A stretch of DNA of 64,000 nucleotides from Oceanococcus sp. HetDA_MAG_MS8. Lineage in GTDB: Bacteria; Pseudomonadota; Gammaproteobacteria; Nevskiales; Oceanococcaceae. Shown here piece by piece: positions 20,448-29,139 of this stretch; the first letter of the stretch is position 1; every line of letters starts with the position of its first letter. The notes under the pieces are model-generated. The model saw nothing but the letters and a program-made list of their open reading frames with translations, did no database searches and was not told the DNA's origin. Where the stretch lies: contig JAHCMK010000005.1 in NCBI GenBank assembly GCA_019192445.1, positions 124,001 through 188,000 of the forward strand, given 5' to 3'. The translations under genes were made by a program, and so were the position numbers.

Positions 20448-21594
20448 GCACTGGGCCTGCGCTGGGTTGCTTCTTGCGCCGCTGTGGGTTTTGGCCGCGC
20501 CTGTGGTCTTCGACGATGGAACCTACAAGGCTTTGCTGGAATCCGAGGCCTGCCAAGCCCCAGTGACCGTACGGGTCGAAGCGACATCACCAGACGATTT
20601 TGGCTATCTGAATCAGCGCTTCCAGGATGCCATTTCGCAAATTGCCACCAAGGCATGGCTACGCTGCCCCCAGGCCCGTGAGCTACACATACAAGCCATG
20701 ATGTCTCCGGCGACACAGCCGGTGATGGAGTTCCCGGTGCGGGTGGCTGAGCAGTGGAGGATTACTCCGCCACAAACGACGGACCCAACCCGGGTCGCTG
20801 AACCCGCTGCGACTCCGGAAGCTGCGCCGTCGATGGAGCCCACCACAGCCATTGAGCCAGGAGCGGCTCAGCGCCCCAGTCCGCCAGCGGATGTTAAGGA
20901 ATGGTCCGGCCGCGACCAGCCTGTGGAGGATGCCACTCTGGCGCGCGCGGTGGGCAAGCCTGAGCACATGGTTCAGGCGCTGTCGCCGGAAGAAAAACTA
21001 GCGCTCATGGAGCTTCTGGCCGCGCAAGCAGGTTCGCAGGCTGCTTGGCAGAAACTCGTCGCGCAGGCCCAGTCGGGGTCAAGGACCGCCAAGCTAGCTT
21101 TGGCGAATGTGCTGCTTAGAACCAAAGATCATGCGCCCATGAACACCCCCGAGTTTCTCCAACAGGTGGTGCAGATGCCCGAGGGCGTGGCTGAGCAAGG
21201 TTCCCTAGCCGCCGCACGCTACCTTTTGGAAGACCTCACTCAGGCGAGTGACGGGGCCCAGCTAGCTATGCTGCCAGAGATCGATGTAGACCAAAGCCAC
21301 GATGTACTGCAGGTGGCGTTTGCCGAACTGGAGCAGACTCAGACGCCTGACAATCCTTCCGGAGCCGACGAGTCCCCGTCTGCCGACGCGGCAACGGCTG
21401 CCGCTAAAACAGATTCTCAGACGCCAGATGCAGGCGCCATAGCTGCTGATAGTGCCAGTGCGCCGCAACCCCCAACGTTGCCCCAGAACCTGCCCCGGGG
21501 TGGTATTCCGCCGCTACCGCCAGGCCGACCCTATGATCCCGACGTAGGCCCGGATAATCCCAGCGCGGGCAGCGCCACGACGGTCATTGACTAG
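20440..21594 (+). CDS. periplasmic protein with proline-rich tail
   Basis: An unrecognised 384-residue exported protein. The signal peptide LRHWACAGLLLAPLWVLAA precedes a globular N-terminal domain with two cysteines (EACQAP, LRCPQA), a P/A/T/E-rich linker (about 95-150), a helical middle region (ALSPEEKLALMELLAAQAG, AAWQKLVAQAQSGSRTAKLA) that loosely recalls Sel1/TPR-type helices, and a long P/D/S-rich tail. ATG at 20440 overlaps the upstream stop. It lies 18 bp before the MotA-like gene. Confidence 0.7.
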   Translation: MLRHWACAGLLLAPLWVLAAPVVFDDGTYKALLESEACQAPVTVRVEATSPDDFGYLNQRFQDAISQIATKAWLRCPQARELHIQAMMSPATQPVMEFPVRVAEQWRITPPQTTDPTRVAEPAATPEAAPSMEPTTAIEPGAAQRPSPPADVKEWSGRDQPVEDATLARAVGKPEHMVQALSPEEKLALMELLAAQAGSQAAWQKLVAQAQSGSRTAKLALANVLLRTKDHAPMNTPEFLQQVVQMPEGVAEQGSLAAARYLLEDLTQASDGAQLAMLPEIDVDQSHDVLQVAFAELEQTQTPDNPSGADESPSADAATAAAKTDSQTPDAGAIAADSASAPQPPTLPQNLPRGGIPPLPPGRPYDPDVGPDNPSAGSATTVID

Positions 21595-21612
21595 CGCAAC
21601 CGAGACACCTGA

Positions 21613-22407
21613 ATGAATGCACTCAATAGCTGGCTACGCTGGTTGAGCGTTTTGCTCCTGGCCACCGTCGCCATTGGGACCAGCTTTGCCGTGAGCTGGA
21701 CGAATCCCGGTTTGTCCAATGTGGTGGAGTACACCATGTATGGGGTGATCCTGGGCCTGGCTGCCACTCTGATCGGCCGACAGTATGGGGTGATGCGGAT
21801 GCTGCAAAACGAAGCCGACCGGGCCGGCGATGTGGTTCGCGAACTTGCCCCCGCCATCGATCGTGACCGCGAAAGCACTGGTGATGGTAAGCCTTCGCAA
21901 CATACCCGTGAGGCCATTCAAAGGCTGGCTCACAAGATCCCCAACCTGCAAGAGTCCACACCACGTGGCAGTCGCCGGTACTACTTTGAGCGCCACATCG
22001 CTGCGCTGGAATCGATGAGCCAGAGTGGCCACGAACCCTCGCAAGCTGTGCTCATTGAAATTCTCCATGAGCGCTTATCAGCGGACAATAAGGCGGTGGA
22101 ACTCTTTGCCAGTGTGCTCATCACCTTGGGGCTCATAGGGACCATTTTGGGGCTGATGTTGATGATGAACAGTCTCACCGATGTGATGATGGCGAGTGGA
22201 GGCGGTGATGGTCTGTTACGCGCCCTGGCGGGGGACGAGGGGCCGCTGGCCGGGTTGGGAGTGGCCTTTATGACCACGCTGATGGGCTCTGTGCTGGGCG
22301 GTGTTGTTCTGCGAGTGCTAACGGGGATTGTCGAGCGTTCCATATCGGAGTTCGTGGCGCTGGTGGCCGAACTCAGCGAAGTTCACATTATTGGCCGCTT
22401 GAAGTAA
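21613..22407 (+). CDS. MotA/TolQ/ExbB-family proton-channel subunit
   Basis: A 264-residue four-span inner-membrane protein with stator topology: TM1 about 9-29, TM2 38-57, a cytoplasmic loop of about 100 residues, TM3 163-186 (ASVLITLGLIGTILGLMLMM) and TM4 212-236 (GLGVAFMTTLMGSVLGGVVL). The TLGLIGT and FMTTLMG segments match the channel-lining helices of TolQ/ExbB/MotA, including conserved threonines. Such proteins form pentamers around two MotB/ExbD-like helices and use ion flow to turn or pull a partner. The next two genes encode the expected partners, 4 and 3 bp apart. Confidence 0.85.
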   Translation: MNALNSWLRWLSVLLLATVAIGTSFAVSWTNPGLSNVVEYTMYGVILGLAATLIGRQYGVMRMLQNEADRAGDVVRELAPAIDRDRESTGDGKPSQHTREAIQRLAHKIPNLQESTPRGSRRYYFERHIAALESMSQSGHEPSQAVLIEILHERLSADNKAVELFASVLITLGLIGTILGLMLMMNSLTDVMMASGGGDGLLRALAGDEGPLAGLGVAFMTTLMGSVLGGVVLRVLTGIVERSISEFVALVAELSEVHIIGRLK

Positions 22408-22411
22408 GCCT

Positions 22412-23419
22412 ATGGCGCGCAAGCCGTCTTCGCCAGATACCTTCTTTGAGACGGTGTCTGATCTGATGTTCGGAACCATGGCCATCATGGTCATGTTGAT
22501 GTGCGTATTCATGGCCCTCAACCAGCCCCGAGACCCCGCTTCCCCTCCGGTGGAACCGCAGCCAGAAGCCGAGCTGCCAACCATTGCCCCCTTCGATATT
22601 CCGCAGATGGGCCGCCTACCCGAAGAACAGGCAGTGGCAGCTCTGGAAGAGCGTTTGCAAGAGCTCCAACAAAGCCTGGAACAGGCGCAAAGCCAAAAGG
22701 AACAGTTGGAGCAGGTCACGGCCCAGTATCAGGGCTTGGAGGGCAAAGAGATTCGCGATGTGGAGCTCGCAGTGATGATCGATGTTACCGGCAGCATGCA
22801 GCGTGAAATTGATCAATTGCGCGAGAGCATTGCGCTGCTGGCTAAGGCCATGCCGCGTATCGTCAAAACTTTTCGCATCAGTGTGGTCGCCTATCGTCGA
22901 GACCCGCAAAATATCGACGTGACCCGTGTGTTCCCCATGCAAACTATCCGCCAGCTCAACGCCGATGGTGGTAGCAGCCTGCGGGCCTTGGAAAACTTTG
23001 TAGCGCCCATTCGCGCCGAGGCGGGTAGTGCCCCTTTTGAGCGGGCCGCTGACCTAGCCCTACAACAGTTTTCGGCGGCGGAGGCTTTTGATGGCCAACA
23101 GGCCCTGTTTGTGATCGGCGATGTTGGGCCGTACGAAGACCAATATCGCGATCAGACCATCAGTGCTGCGAATCAAGCCAGTGCGACGGCGGTTCAAAAT
23201 CGCATCAGGCAGTGGACCAGGGAGGGGCTCCGCCGGCGCGCCATCTGGCTGTATACGGGCACCGACGAAATCAACGCAAGCTCAGGTGCCCAGCGCATCA
23301 AGTTCCAGCGCAGTCAGGATTTCTTCAAAGCCGCCGCCGCCAGCCTGCAGCAGGACGATGCCTATTCCGAGTCGCCTGGTGACATGCTGCCGCTGCTCGT
23401 CCTGGCAGCTCTGGGCTAG
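22412..23419 (+). CDS. MotB/ExbD-like membrane protein with periplasmic VWA domain (1)
   Basis: A 335-residue protein: a short cytoplasmic N-terminus, one transmembrane helix (VSDLMFGTMAIMVMLMCVFM) with Asp17 at the position of the proton-carrying Asp of MotB/ExbD/TolR, a P/E-rich linker, a short coiled coil (about 70-112) and a C-terminal von Willebrand A domain. The MIDAS motif is DVTGS (Asp124, Thr126, Ser128), with Thr at the usual first Ser; FVIGDVGP is the later VWA strand. MotB has a peptidoglycan-binding OmpA domain here instead. It is a paralogue of the next gene. Confidence 0.83.
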   Translation: MARKPSSPDTFFETVSDLMFGTMAIMVMLMCVFMALNQPRDPASPPVEPQPEAELPTIAPFDIPQMGRLPEEQAVAALEERLQELQQSLEQAQSQKEQLEQVTAQYQGLEGKEIRDVELAVMIDVTGSMQREIDQLRESIALLAKAMPRIVKTFRISVVAYRRDPQNIDVTRVFPMQTIRQLNADGGSSLRALENFVAPIRAEAGSAPFERAADLALQQFSAAEAFDGQQALFVIGDVGPYEDQYRDQTISAANQASATAVQNRIRQWTREGLRRRAIWLYTGTDEINASSGAQRIKFQRSQDFFKAAAASLQQDDAYSESPGDMLPLLVLAALG

Positions 23420-23422
23420 TTC

Positions 23423-24472
23423 ATGTTCTCGCGCCGAGGGAAAACAACCCATGGAGGATTTTATGAGTCCTTTAGCGATGTGATTTTCGCCACCATGGCC
23501 ATCTTCATTTTGTTGATGACCGTCTTTATGGTGGTCATCAAAACCGGTCAGGCTCTACCCAAGACACCCATTGTCAGTTCCACGCCGCAGGAGCCGACCT
23601 TAGCCAATCAACAAGCCGAGCTATTGCGCGAACGTTTTGAGCAAGAGCTGATCCTCCAGTCTCGGCAACAGGCCGCTGCCGCGCGTCGCGATGAGCTTCA
23701 GGCGCTGGTGTCGGGTCTGCAAGAGCAGCTCCAAGTCACCCAAGCGGAGATAGAAGCCGAGCAAGTCTCCGCGATTGATGCCCAGCGCAGTATCAATACC
23801 GTCACCATCAAAGAACGCATCGTCGAGATCGTGGTCGTGATCGATGCGTCCAACTCAATGCGCGACGAAATTCGCGAGCTGCGTCAGGTGGTCGGGCGTA
23901 TGGCCCAGCTCTTTCCCTATGTCACCAAGGAGTTTCGGATTGGCATCATCGCGCACGCGCACGCCCGGAATGCCTCGCGAATGGAGCGTTTCGCCTTGAG
24001 TACCATTCGCCGTACTAGTGATGATGGGGGTGTCAGCTACCGGCGTGTGGCAGACTGGCTCAGCGCCATTCGCCCGCGCGGCGGAGCCTCTCGCGTACTC
24101 GAAGCCTCGGAGCTGGCGGTCGGTATGTTTGGCCGCCCACAAGCCAATCATCACCAGATTGTGATGGTCATTGGTGATGTGGGGCCTACAGAGATGGACC
24201 TCGGCGGTGCCATGCATCCTTTTGCGACCCAGCGCATGTCCCGCATGCAGCAGGTTTTGACGCGCTTTGCCAGCAGCCACCAAGACCGCAAGCTCATCAT
24301 GCATTTCTCCGGCTTGGATAACCTGCGCGGCTACGATGCTCTGAAATACCGCCAGGCCCGGCGCTTATTCAAAGACATCGCCAACATCTCCGGACAATCG
24401 GGCACCTACAGCGAAAACCCAACCACCATGTTCGTCGACTTCTTAGTGGCCTCGCTGGAGCAAAAATCGTAG
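23423..24472 (+). CDS. MotB/ExbD-like membrane protein with periplasmic VWA domain (2)
   Basis: A 349-residue paralogue of the preceding protein with the same plan: transmembrane helix FSDVIFATMAIFILLMTVFM with Asp19 at the proton-site position, a coiled coil (about 60-125), then a VWA domain with canonical MIDAS DASNS (Asp141, Ser143, Ser145) and MVIGDVGP. Both copies share the TIR...DGG.S.R stretch. Adjacent paralogues suggest the stator carries a heterodimer. It is the last gene of the operon; a 7-bp hairpin (24584-24600) follows, without a T tract. Confidence 0.83.
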   Translation: MFSRRGKTTHGGFYESFSDVIFATMAIFILLMTVFMVVIKTGQALPKTPIVSSTPQEPTLANQQAELLRERFEQELILQSRQQAAAARRDELQALVSGLQEQLQVTQAEIEAEQVSAIDAQRSINTVTIKERIVEIVVVIDASNSMRDEIRELRQVVGRMAQLFPYVTKEFRIGIIAHAHARNASRMERFALSTIRRTSDDGGVSYRRVADWLSAIRPRGGASRVLEASELAVGMFGRPQANHHQIVMVIGDVGPTEMDLGGAMHPFATQRMSRMQQVLTRFASSHQDRKLIMHFSGLDNLRGYDALKYRQARRLFKDIANISGQSGTYSENPTTMFVDFLVASLEQKS

Positions 24473-24631
24473 CCAGCGCGGTACACATGTACGCGTGGGC
24501 TTTGCTCCAACGGGGCGTTCAGGAGATCCGGCCATCCGGGTTTGAAGCGGATAGCGACTTATCGCCATGCCGTTATCGGGAGCTCCATGCTCAGCATGGA
24601 AATGATGTTGGGAATGATCATCGTGGGCGGG

Positions 24632-24793
24632 CTAGGGAGGCGCTTAAGAAAGCCGCGAGCGAAGCAAGGTGGCCCGCCGCCGAAGCGCAGAAGCTGCAGC
24701 ATATAGGCAATATGTGAGGCTTCTTTTTTTTACTGGCGAGCACCGCCGGTGGGTCAGATTGCGAGCACAGCGATTTATTCAGCGCCTCCCTAG
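24632..24793 (+). repeat. MITE-like repeat, copy A with CTAG target duplication
   Basis: A 154-bp element (24636-24789) has terminal inverted repeats GGAGGCGCTTAAGAAA and, read inward from the right, GGAGGCGCTGAATAAA. It is flanked on both sides by CTAG (24632-24635 and 24790-24793). It encodes nothing convincing and contains a T8 run. The GGA termini and the YTAR-type 4-bp duplication are like IS5-family targets, so a non-autonomous IS5-type MITE is plausible. Length and termini are clear; family assignment is inferred. Confidence 0.82.
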
Positions 24794-24850
24794 AGTAGGC
24801 GAAGACCTTCTCGGATCTTTGTTCTCATGCGTCATTGTCGACTCGCAAGG

Positions 24851-25453
24851 ATGATTCATGCCCCGCTGCGTATGGGGATTTTGTTGGTTGTATGTGGGTA
24901 CTTGCTGAGTTGCGGGCGTTCCACGCCGCCGCCTGATTTAAGCGCTAGTCGCACCATCCTTGCCTTTGGGGATAGCCTCACCTTCGGTTATGGGGCTAAG
25001 CAATCCCAGAGCTACCCCAGTGTCCTCGCAGAGCTCACCGGGAAGCGCGTCATTAATGCGGGTGTGAACGGGGAAACCACCTCTGCGGGTGTGCGGCGGA
25101 TCTCAGAGTTACTGGAAGAACACCGCCCCGATGTGGTGCTGCTCCTGGAGGGCGGCAATGACCTACTCCGTCGTCAGAGCGTAGCAAGTATAAAAACCAA
25201 CTTGCTAAGGATGATTGAGTTGAGTCAAAGCCACGGGGCGCAGGTTGTTCTGATTGCGGTTCCAAAGCCTGCGATTTTCGGTTTGTCGGACCACGAGGTC
25301 TATGCCGAGGTGGCGACTCAGGCCCAGGTATTTTTGCTGGCTGATGTGGTCAGTGAGGTTCTATCCGACGCTGACTTACGCTCCGATAAAATTCACCCGA
25401 ACGCAGCCGGTTATCGCCAGATGGCCGAAGCCCTCGCCGTGTTCTTCCTCTAG
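24851..25453 (+). CDS. GDSL/SGNH-family esterase lipoprotein (TesA-like arylesterase)
   Basis: A 200-residue SGNH hydrolase. Block I is LAFGDSLTFGYG with the nucleophilic serine, block II GVNGETT, block III GGNDLLRR, and block V SDKIHPNAAGY gives the catalytic Asp and His. This matches the TesA/arylesterase group, which hydrolyses acyl-CoA or short esters. A lipobox LLSC predicts lipid anchoring, unlike periplasmic E. coli TesA. ATG at 24851 follows AAGG; the frame is open from 24827. The TAG stop is the CTAG at the left end of MITE copy B. Confidence 0.87.
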   Translation: MIHAPLRMGILLVVCGYLLSCGRSTPPPDLSASRTILAFGDSLTFGYGAKQSQSYPSVLAELTGKRVINAGVNGETTSAGVRRISELLEEHRPDVVLLLEGGNDLLRRQSVASIKTNLLRMIELSQSHGAQVVLIAVPKPAIFGLSDHEVYAEVATQAQVFLLADVVSEVLSDADLRSDKIHPNAAGYRQMAEALAVFFL

Positions 25454-25671
25454 GGATGCGCTCTGAGAAAACAGTAATTGAGGGCCTCAGCGAGCGAGGC
25501 AAGGTCGTCCGCCGCTGGAGCGACAACCGTTTTGACCGCATCAAAACGGCGCGTAGCCCCGCCGGGGCGAGCCGTATGGATGCTTCGAACAAGCCGCCGC
25601 AAGTTGGGCCTATGTGAGGTGCCTGCCGTCGCCTGGCGAGTGCCGCCGCCAGGTCAGATGAGGGGCGCAGC
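25450..25671 (+). repeat. MITE-like repeat, copy B, between convergent genes
   Basis: The left end CTAG-GGATGCGCTCTGAGAAA matches copy A; the inner blocks GCGAGCGAGGCAAGG and GTGAGG...GGCGAGTGCCGCCGCCAGGTCAGATG also match. The right end is degenerate at the ybiT stop. It carries extra material with a perfect 9-bp hairpin CCGTTTTGA/TCAAAACGG (25527-25549) and GCCCC/GGGGC (about 25555), which may terminate both convergent transcripts. The left CTAG contains the esterase stop codon. Confidence 0.65.
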
Positions 25672-25672
25672 C

Positions 25673-27265
25673 TCAGGCTTGGCTGCGTAAATAGTCCTCG
25701 TAGCCCCCACCGAAATCTTCGTAGCGGTCACCTTTGAGTTCAATGATGCGAGTGGCCAAGCTGGAGACAAACTCGCGGTCATGGCTGACGAAGATCAAGG
25801 TGCCTTCGAAAAGCTCCAAAGCCATGTTCAGCGACTCGATGGACTCCATGTCCATGTGGTTGGTGGGCTCGTCCATAACGATGATGTTGGGCCGCTGCAG
25901 CATGATTTTGCCGAAGAGCATGCGGCCCTGCTCGCCTCCTGATAGGACGCGCAAAGGCTTGGTGATGGCATCGGCCGAGAAGAGCAGGCGGCCTAGGATG
26001 CCGCGAATGACTTGGTCATCGTCGCCGGGTTGGCGCCATTGGCTCATCCACTCGAATAGGGTCATATCGGAGTCGAAATCTGCCGAATGATCCTGGGCGT
26101 AATAGCCGATGTTGGCATTCTCAGACCAATTCACACTGCCGCTGTCTGGCGCGTATTCGGCTTCGCCCATGAGCATGCGCAGCAGGGTGGATTTGCCGAT
26201 TCCGTTTTCCCCAATTACAGCCACCCGTTCGCCCACTTCAACAGTGAACGAGAGTTTGTTGAAAATGGCGTGCTCGCCAAAGGCCTTGCTGGTTTCTTCC
26301 ACGACTAGGGCATTGCGGAAGAGCTTCTTTTCCATCTCGAAGCGGATGTAGGGGTTGGATCGGCTGGAGACTTTAACCTCGGCCAGTTCAATTTTGTCGA
26401 TCTGCCGGGCGCGGGAGGTAGCCTGCTTGGCCTTGGAGGCGTTGGCAGAGAAACGAGCCACAAAGGCTTGCAGCTCTTTGATTTGCGCCTTCTTCTTGGC
26501 ATTGTCCGAAATGAGCTGAGCACGGGCCTGGGTCGAGGCCAACATGTAGTCATCGTAGTTGCCGGGGTATACCCGCAGTTCGCCGAAATCCAGGTCGGCC
26601 ATGTGCGTGCAGACGCTGTTGAGAAAGTGGCGATCGTGGGAGATGATGATCATGGTGGAGTCGCGCTGATTGAGCGTATCTTCCAACCATTGGATGGTGT
26701 GGATGTCGAGGTTGTTGGTGGGCTCGTCCAGCAACAGGATGTCTGGCTCGGAGAACAGGGCCTGGGCGAGTAGTACGCGCAGCTTCCAGCCTGGAGCAAT
26801 CTCACTCATCAAACCGTAGTGCTGCGCTTCGGGAATTCCGAGGCCTAGTAGCAAGTCGCCAGCACGTGCCTCGGCGCTATAACCGTCAAACTCCATGAAC
26901 TGGGCCTCCAGCTCACCGGCGCGCATGCCATCCTCTTCGCTCATCTCAGGCTGAGCGTAGATGCGATCACGCTCTTCTTTGACCGCCCAGAGTTCGGTAT
27001 GGCCCATGATGACGGTGTCGATGACCGTGTACTTTTCGAAGCCGAACTGATCCTGACGCAGCTTGCCGATGCGCTCGCCAGGATCCAGACTGACGTTACC
27101 CGAGGTTTGCTGTAAGTCGCCGCCCAGAATCTTCATTAAGGTGGACTTGCCGCAGCCGTTGGCGCCGATCAGGCCATAGCGGTTGCCTTCGCCAAACTTC
27201 TGCGAAATATTCTCGAATAGTGGCTTGGCGCCGAATTGCTGGGTGATGTTGTTGGCAGCGAGCAC
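25673..27265 (-). CDS. ybiT: ABC-F ATPase YbiT
   Basis: A soluble 530-residue protein with two ABC domains and no membrane part: Walker [10 protein letters not shown] and GENGIGKST, Walker [12 protein letters not shown] and [11 protein letters not shown], joined by a charged linker ([19 protein letters not shown]). Length and sequence follow E. coli YbiT closely from end to end. ABC-F proteins act on the ribosome; the exact role of YbiT is not settled. It is monocistronic and convergent with the esterase gene. Confidence 0.95.
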   Translation of the reverse strand: MLAANNITQQFGAKPLFENISQKFGEGNRYGLIGANGCGKSTLMKILGGDLQQTSGNVSLDPGERIGKLRQDQFGFEKYTVIDTVIMGHTELWAVKEERDRIYAQPEMSEEDGMRAGELEAQFMEFDGYSAEARAGDLLLGLGIPEAQHYGLMSEIAPGWKLRVLLAQALFSEPDILLLDEPTNNLDIHTIQWLEDTLNQRDSTMIIISHDRHFLNSVCTHMADLDFGELRVYPGNYDDYMLASTQARAQLISDNAKKKAQIKELQAFVARFSANASKAKQATSRARQIDKIELAEVKVSSRSNPYIRFEMEKKLFRNALVVEETSKAFGEHAIFNKLSFTVEVGERVAVIGENGIGKSTLLRMLMGEAEYAPDSGSVNWSENANIGYYAQDHSADFDSDMTLFEWMSQWRQPGDDDQVIRGILGRLLFSADAITKPLRVLSGGEQGRMLFGKIMLQRPNIIVMDEPTNHMDMESIESLNMALELFEGTLIFVSHDREFVSSLATRIIELKGDRYEDFGGGYEDYLRSQA

Positions 27266-27509
27266 GGTGATCGTCCTTGGAGATTTGGCGCCTGCGCCCT
27301 GTGTTCGACAACAATCGCAACAGACGGAGGCGGCGAGGGCACCTTGGCAAACCTCGCAATAGGCTAGTTGGGGAAGGCGCGGGCGCTGGATGGGCCGCGC
27401 AATGGATGTATTGTCCCATGCCCGGAGCTACTGCGCAGGGCTGCTAAAGTGGCAGCCATGTACTGATATGGTGAAGATCCAGGTTGATGTTGAAAGCAGA
27501 GGCAGGGCT

Positions 27510-27938
27510 ATGCAGTTCGATCTAACCCCCCTGAGCGCCGAGCGCAAACAGGAACTGGCCGCCAAGCTCAATGACGAGGAGCGGCGGGTGCTTTTGAACC
27601 AGGGCACGGAGCATCCCTTTTGCGGTGGCCTTCTGGATAACAAGCAGGCTGGTGTGTACGCCTGCAAGCTCTGCGCGCTGCCCATTTTCCGCTCCGATTC
27701 CAAGTTTGATTCGGGTAGTGGCTGGCCGAGCTTTCATAGCCCTTACGCCCCCAATCACATTCGTGAGATTCGCGACACCAGTCACGGCATGATTCGTACG
27801 GAAATTCGTTGCGCGCGCTGTGATGGTCACCTAGGGCATGTCTTTCCGGATGGCCCACCTCCCACGGGCATGCGCTACTGCCTAAATTCTGTGTCTATGG
27901 ATTTTTTTGCCGAAGGCGAGGCCTTACCTGAGCTATGA
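27510..27938 (+). CDS. msrB: peptide-methionine (R)-S-oxide reductase MsrB
   Basis: Repairs methionine-R-sulfoxide. The 142 residues have two zinc CxxC pairs (Cys52/55 and Cys101/104), GWPSF and the catalytic cysteine Cys124 in RYCLNSVSM. At the usual resolving-cysteine site the sequence is DSGSGWPSF (Ser70), while Cys38 in HPFCGG is available as an alternative, as reported for some Xanthomonas-type enzymes. ATG at 27510 follows GGCAGGG; an in-frame ATG at 27468 would add 14 residues not expected in the family. Confidence 0.94.
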   Translation: MQFDLTPLSAERKQELAAKLNDEERRVLLNQGTEHPFCGGLLDNKQAGVYACKLCALPIFRSDSKFDSGSGWPSFHSPYAPNHIREIRDTSHGMIRTEIRCARCDGHLGHVFPDGPPPTGMRYCLNSVSMDFFAEGEALPEL

Positions 27939-27995
27939 ACACACGCGGCGCTGGCCGCCTGCGGTTCGTCTCGTCGGTGCTCTGCCTGTGGTTGT

Positions 27996-28868
27996 TTAGT
28001 CGTACAGGGGGCGGGAGAGCTGCTCTACTCGATAGCATCGTTGCTGCTCACACACTCGGTAGGTGGCGGGCATAAGTCGCTTTAGCTTGTTCTCGCTCTG
28101 GAGTTGCTCCAGTGTGTCTAAGGTGGCTTCGACCTCGGCGAAATCGAGCTGTGCCTTGTGCGGTGCTAAGTCGTAGCGCCACCACTGCAATACCAAAAAC
28201 CGCTCCACTAGCGAAGGAGCGAAGCGGTCGCGAATGACCCTTGCAGGAGATCCCACCGCAATGGTGTAAGCCGGTATGTCTTGGGTGACGACACTCCTTG
28301 CGCCAATGACCGCACCATCACCAATACTGACGCCGCGCTTGATGAAACACCCTGCGCCAATGTAGGCCTCGTGCCCAATCTTGGTGAGTGGTGCACTCTC
28401 AGCCCAGGCTGGCTCATCGCTGTCTGCAGGTGCGAGGCGTGCAAAATCTGCGAACTCATACATGGCCGGGATGTGGCTGGGCCGAGTAAAGGCGAAGGGG
28501 TGGTTGCTAAACCAATCCATGGGGTGTTCAGGAGGGCCAATGATGCTGGACTCGCCAATTTGGGCGTACCGCCCCAGGCGTGTGCGATACACACTGGTAG
28601 TGCCTGCTGCATTGAAAAAGGTGAAAGCGCCAATGGAGCAGGACTTTACACGGTGCCCGAAGAGCCAGGCCGGACGTTCAAAGACCGTTTCTGCTTTGAG
28701 TAAGCTCCCAGGGGTTAAGGCCAAGCCATACCGGGCTAAATCGCCTGCATCCAGTGCTGCCGTCGCTGGAGGCTGTTCAGCAGCCGCAGCGGTTGTACTT
28801 GGCCGCGGGAGTCGAGCATTGTGCAGAGGCGCTTGAGGTGTTGTGGAATAAGGCGCAAGGTGCTGCAT
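27996..28868 (-). CDS. hexapeptide-repeat acyltransferase (XAT/CatB-like)
   Basis: A 290-residue putative O-acetyltransferase with left-handed beta-helix repeats: an incomplete set from [40 protein letters not shown], a loop holding HPFAFTRP, then [53 protein letters not shown], typical of xenobiotic/polysaccharide acetyltransferases. A 50-residue low-complexity N-terminal extension and a helical C-terminus are additional. AGGA precedes ATG 28868. The substrate (sugar or antibiotic) is unknown. Confidence 0.8.
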   Translation of the reverse strand: MQHLAPYSTTPQAPLHNARLPRPSTTAAAAEQPPATAALDAGDLARYGLALTPGSLLKAETVFERPAWLFGHRVKSCSIGAFTFFNAAGTTSVYRTRLGRYAQIGESSIIGPPEHPMDWFSNHPFAFTRPSHIPAMYEFADFARLAPADSDEPAWAESAPLTKIGHEAYIGAGCFIKRGVSIGDGAVIGARSVVTQDIPAYTIAVGSPARVIRDRFAPSLVERFLVLQWWRYDLAPHKAQLDFAEVEATLDTLEQLQSENKLKRLMPATYRVCEQQRCYRVEQLSRPLYD

Positions 28869-29139
28869 GGGTATGGTCCTAGCTCGGCGAGCGGGTATAT
28901 GACGTCGGAGGGATTCTCTGGTGGGGTGCAGAGGTCCTAATCACCACCGGGGCGAAGTTGTGAGTGTGCCGCTAGCCACAGTAGGCAAAAGCCGGTGGCT
29001 TAAGTGCAGCGGTGTAGTCGACCCCGATTGGCCATGTCAGTTTCTGCTCACAGCCTGTCGTAGACCTTCGCTCGTTGAATGTGCCGAGTTCGCTCGCGCC
29101 GTGGGTCGGGATCAATGCGACTGAGCCTTGCATTCTGCG
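28869..29139. other. intergenic, nothing recognised
   Basis: About 270 bp between the acyltransferase start and the DUF427 gene end, with no convincing gene, terminator or repeat. A 67-codon plus-strand frame (28921-29124) has no ribosome-binding site or recognisable product. Confidence 0.4.

Noticed and set aside
18478-24472. Zorya-type anti-phage system
   Set aside because: A MotA-like and MotB-like pair is present, but there is no OmpA domain, no ZorA long tail and no ZorC/D or ZorE partner; VWA domains take the place of the OmpA domain.
21613-24472. Ordinary Tol-Pal or Ton (TolQR/ExbBD) operon
   Set aside because: There is no TolA/TonB, TolB or Pal nearby, and the ExbD-like proteins carry large VWA domains.
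24487-24717. 76-codon plus-strand frame after the VWA operon
   Set aside because: Half of it lies in MITE copy A and no ribosome-binding site is seen.
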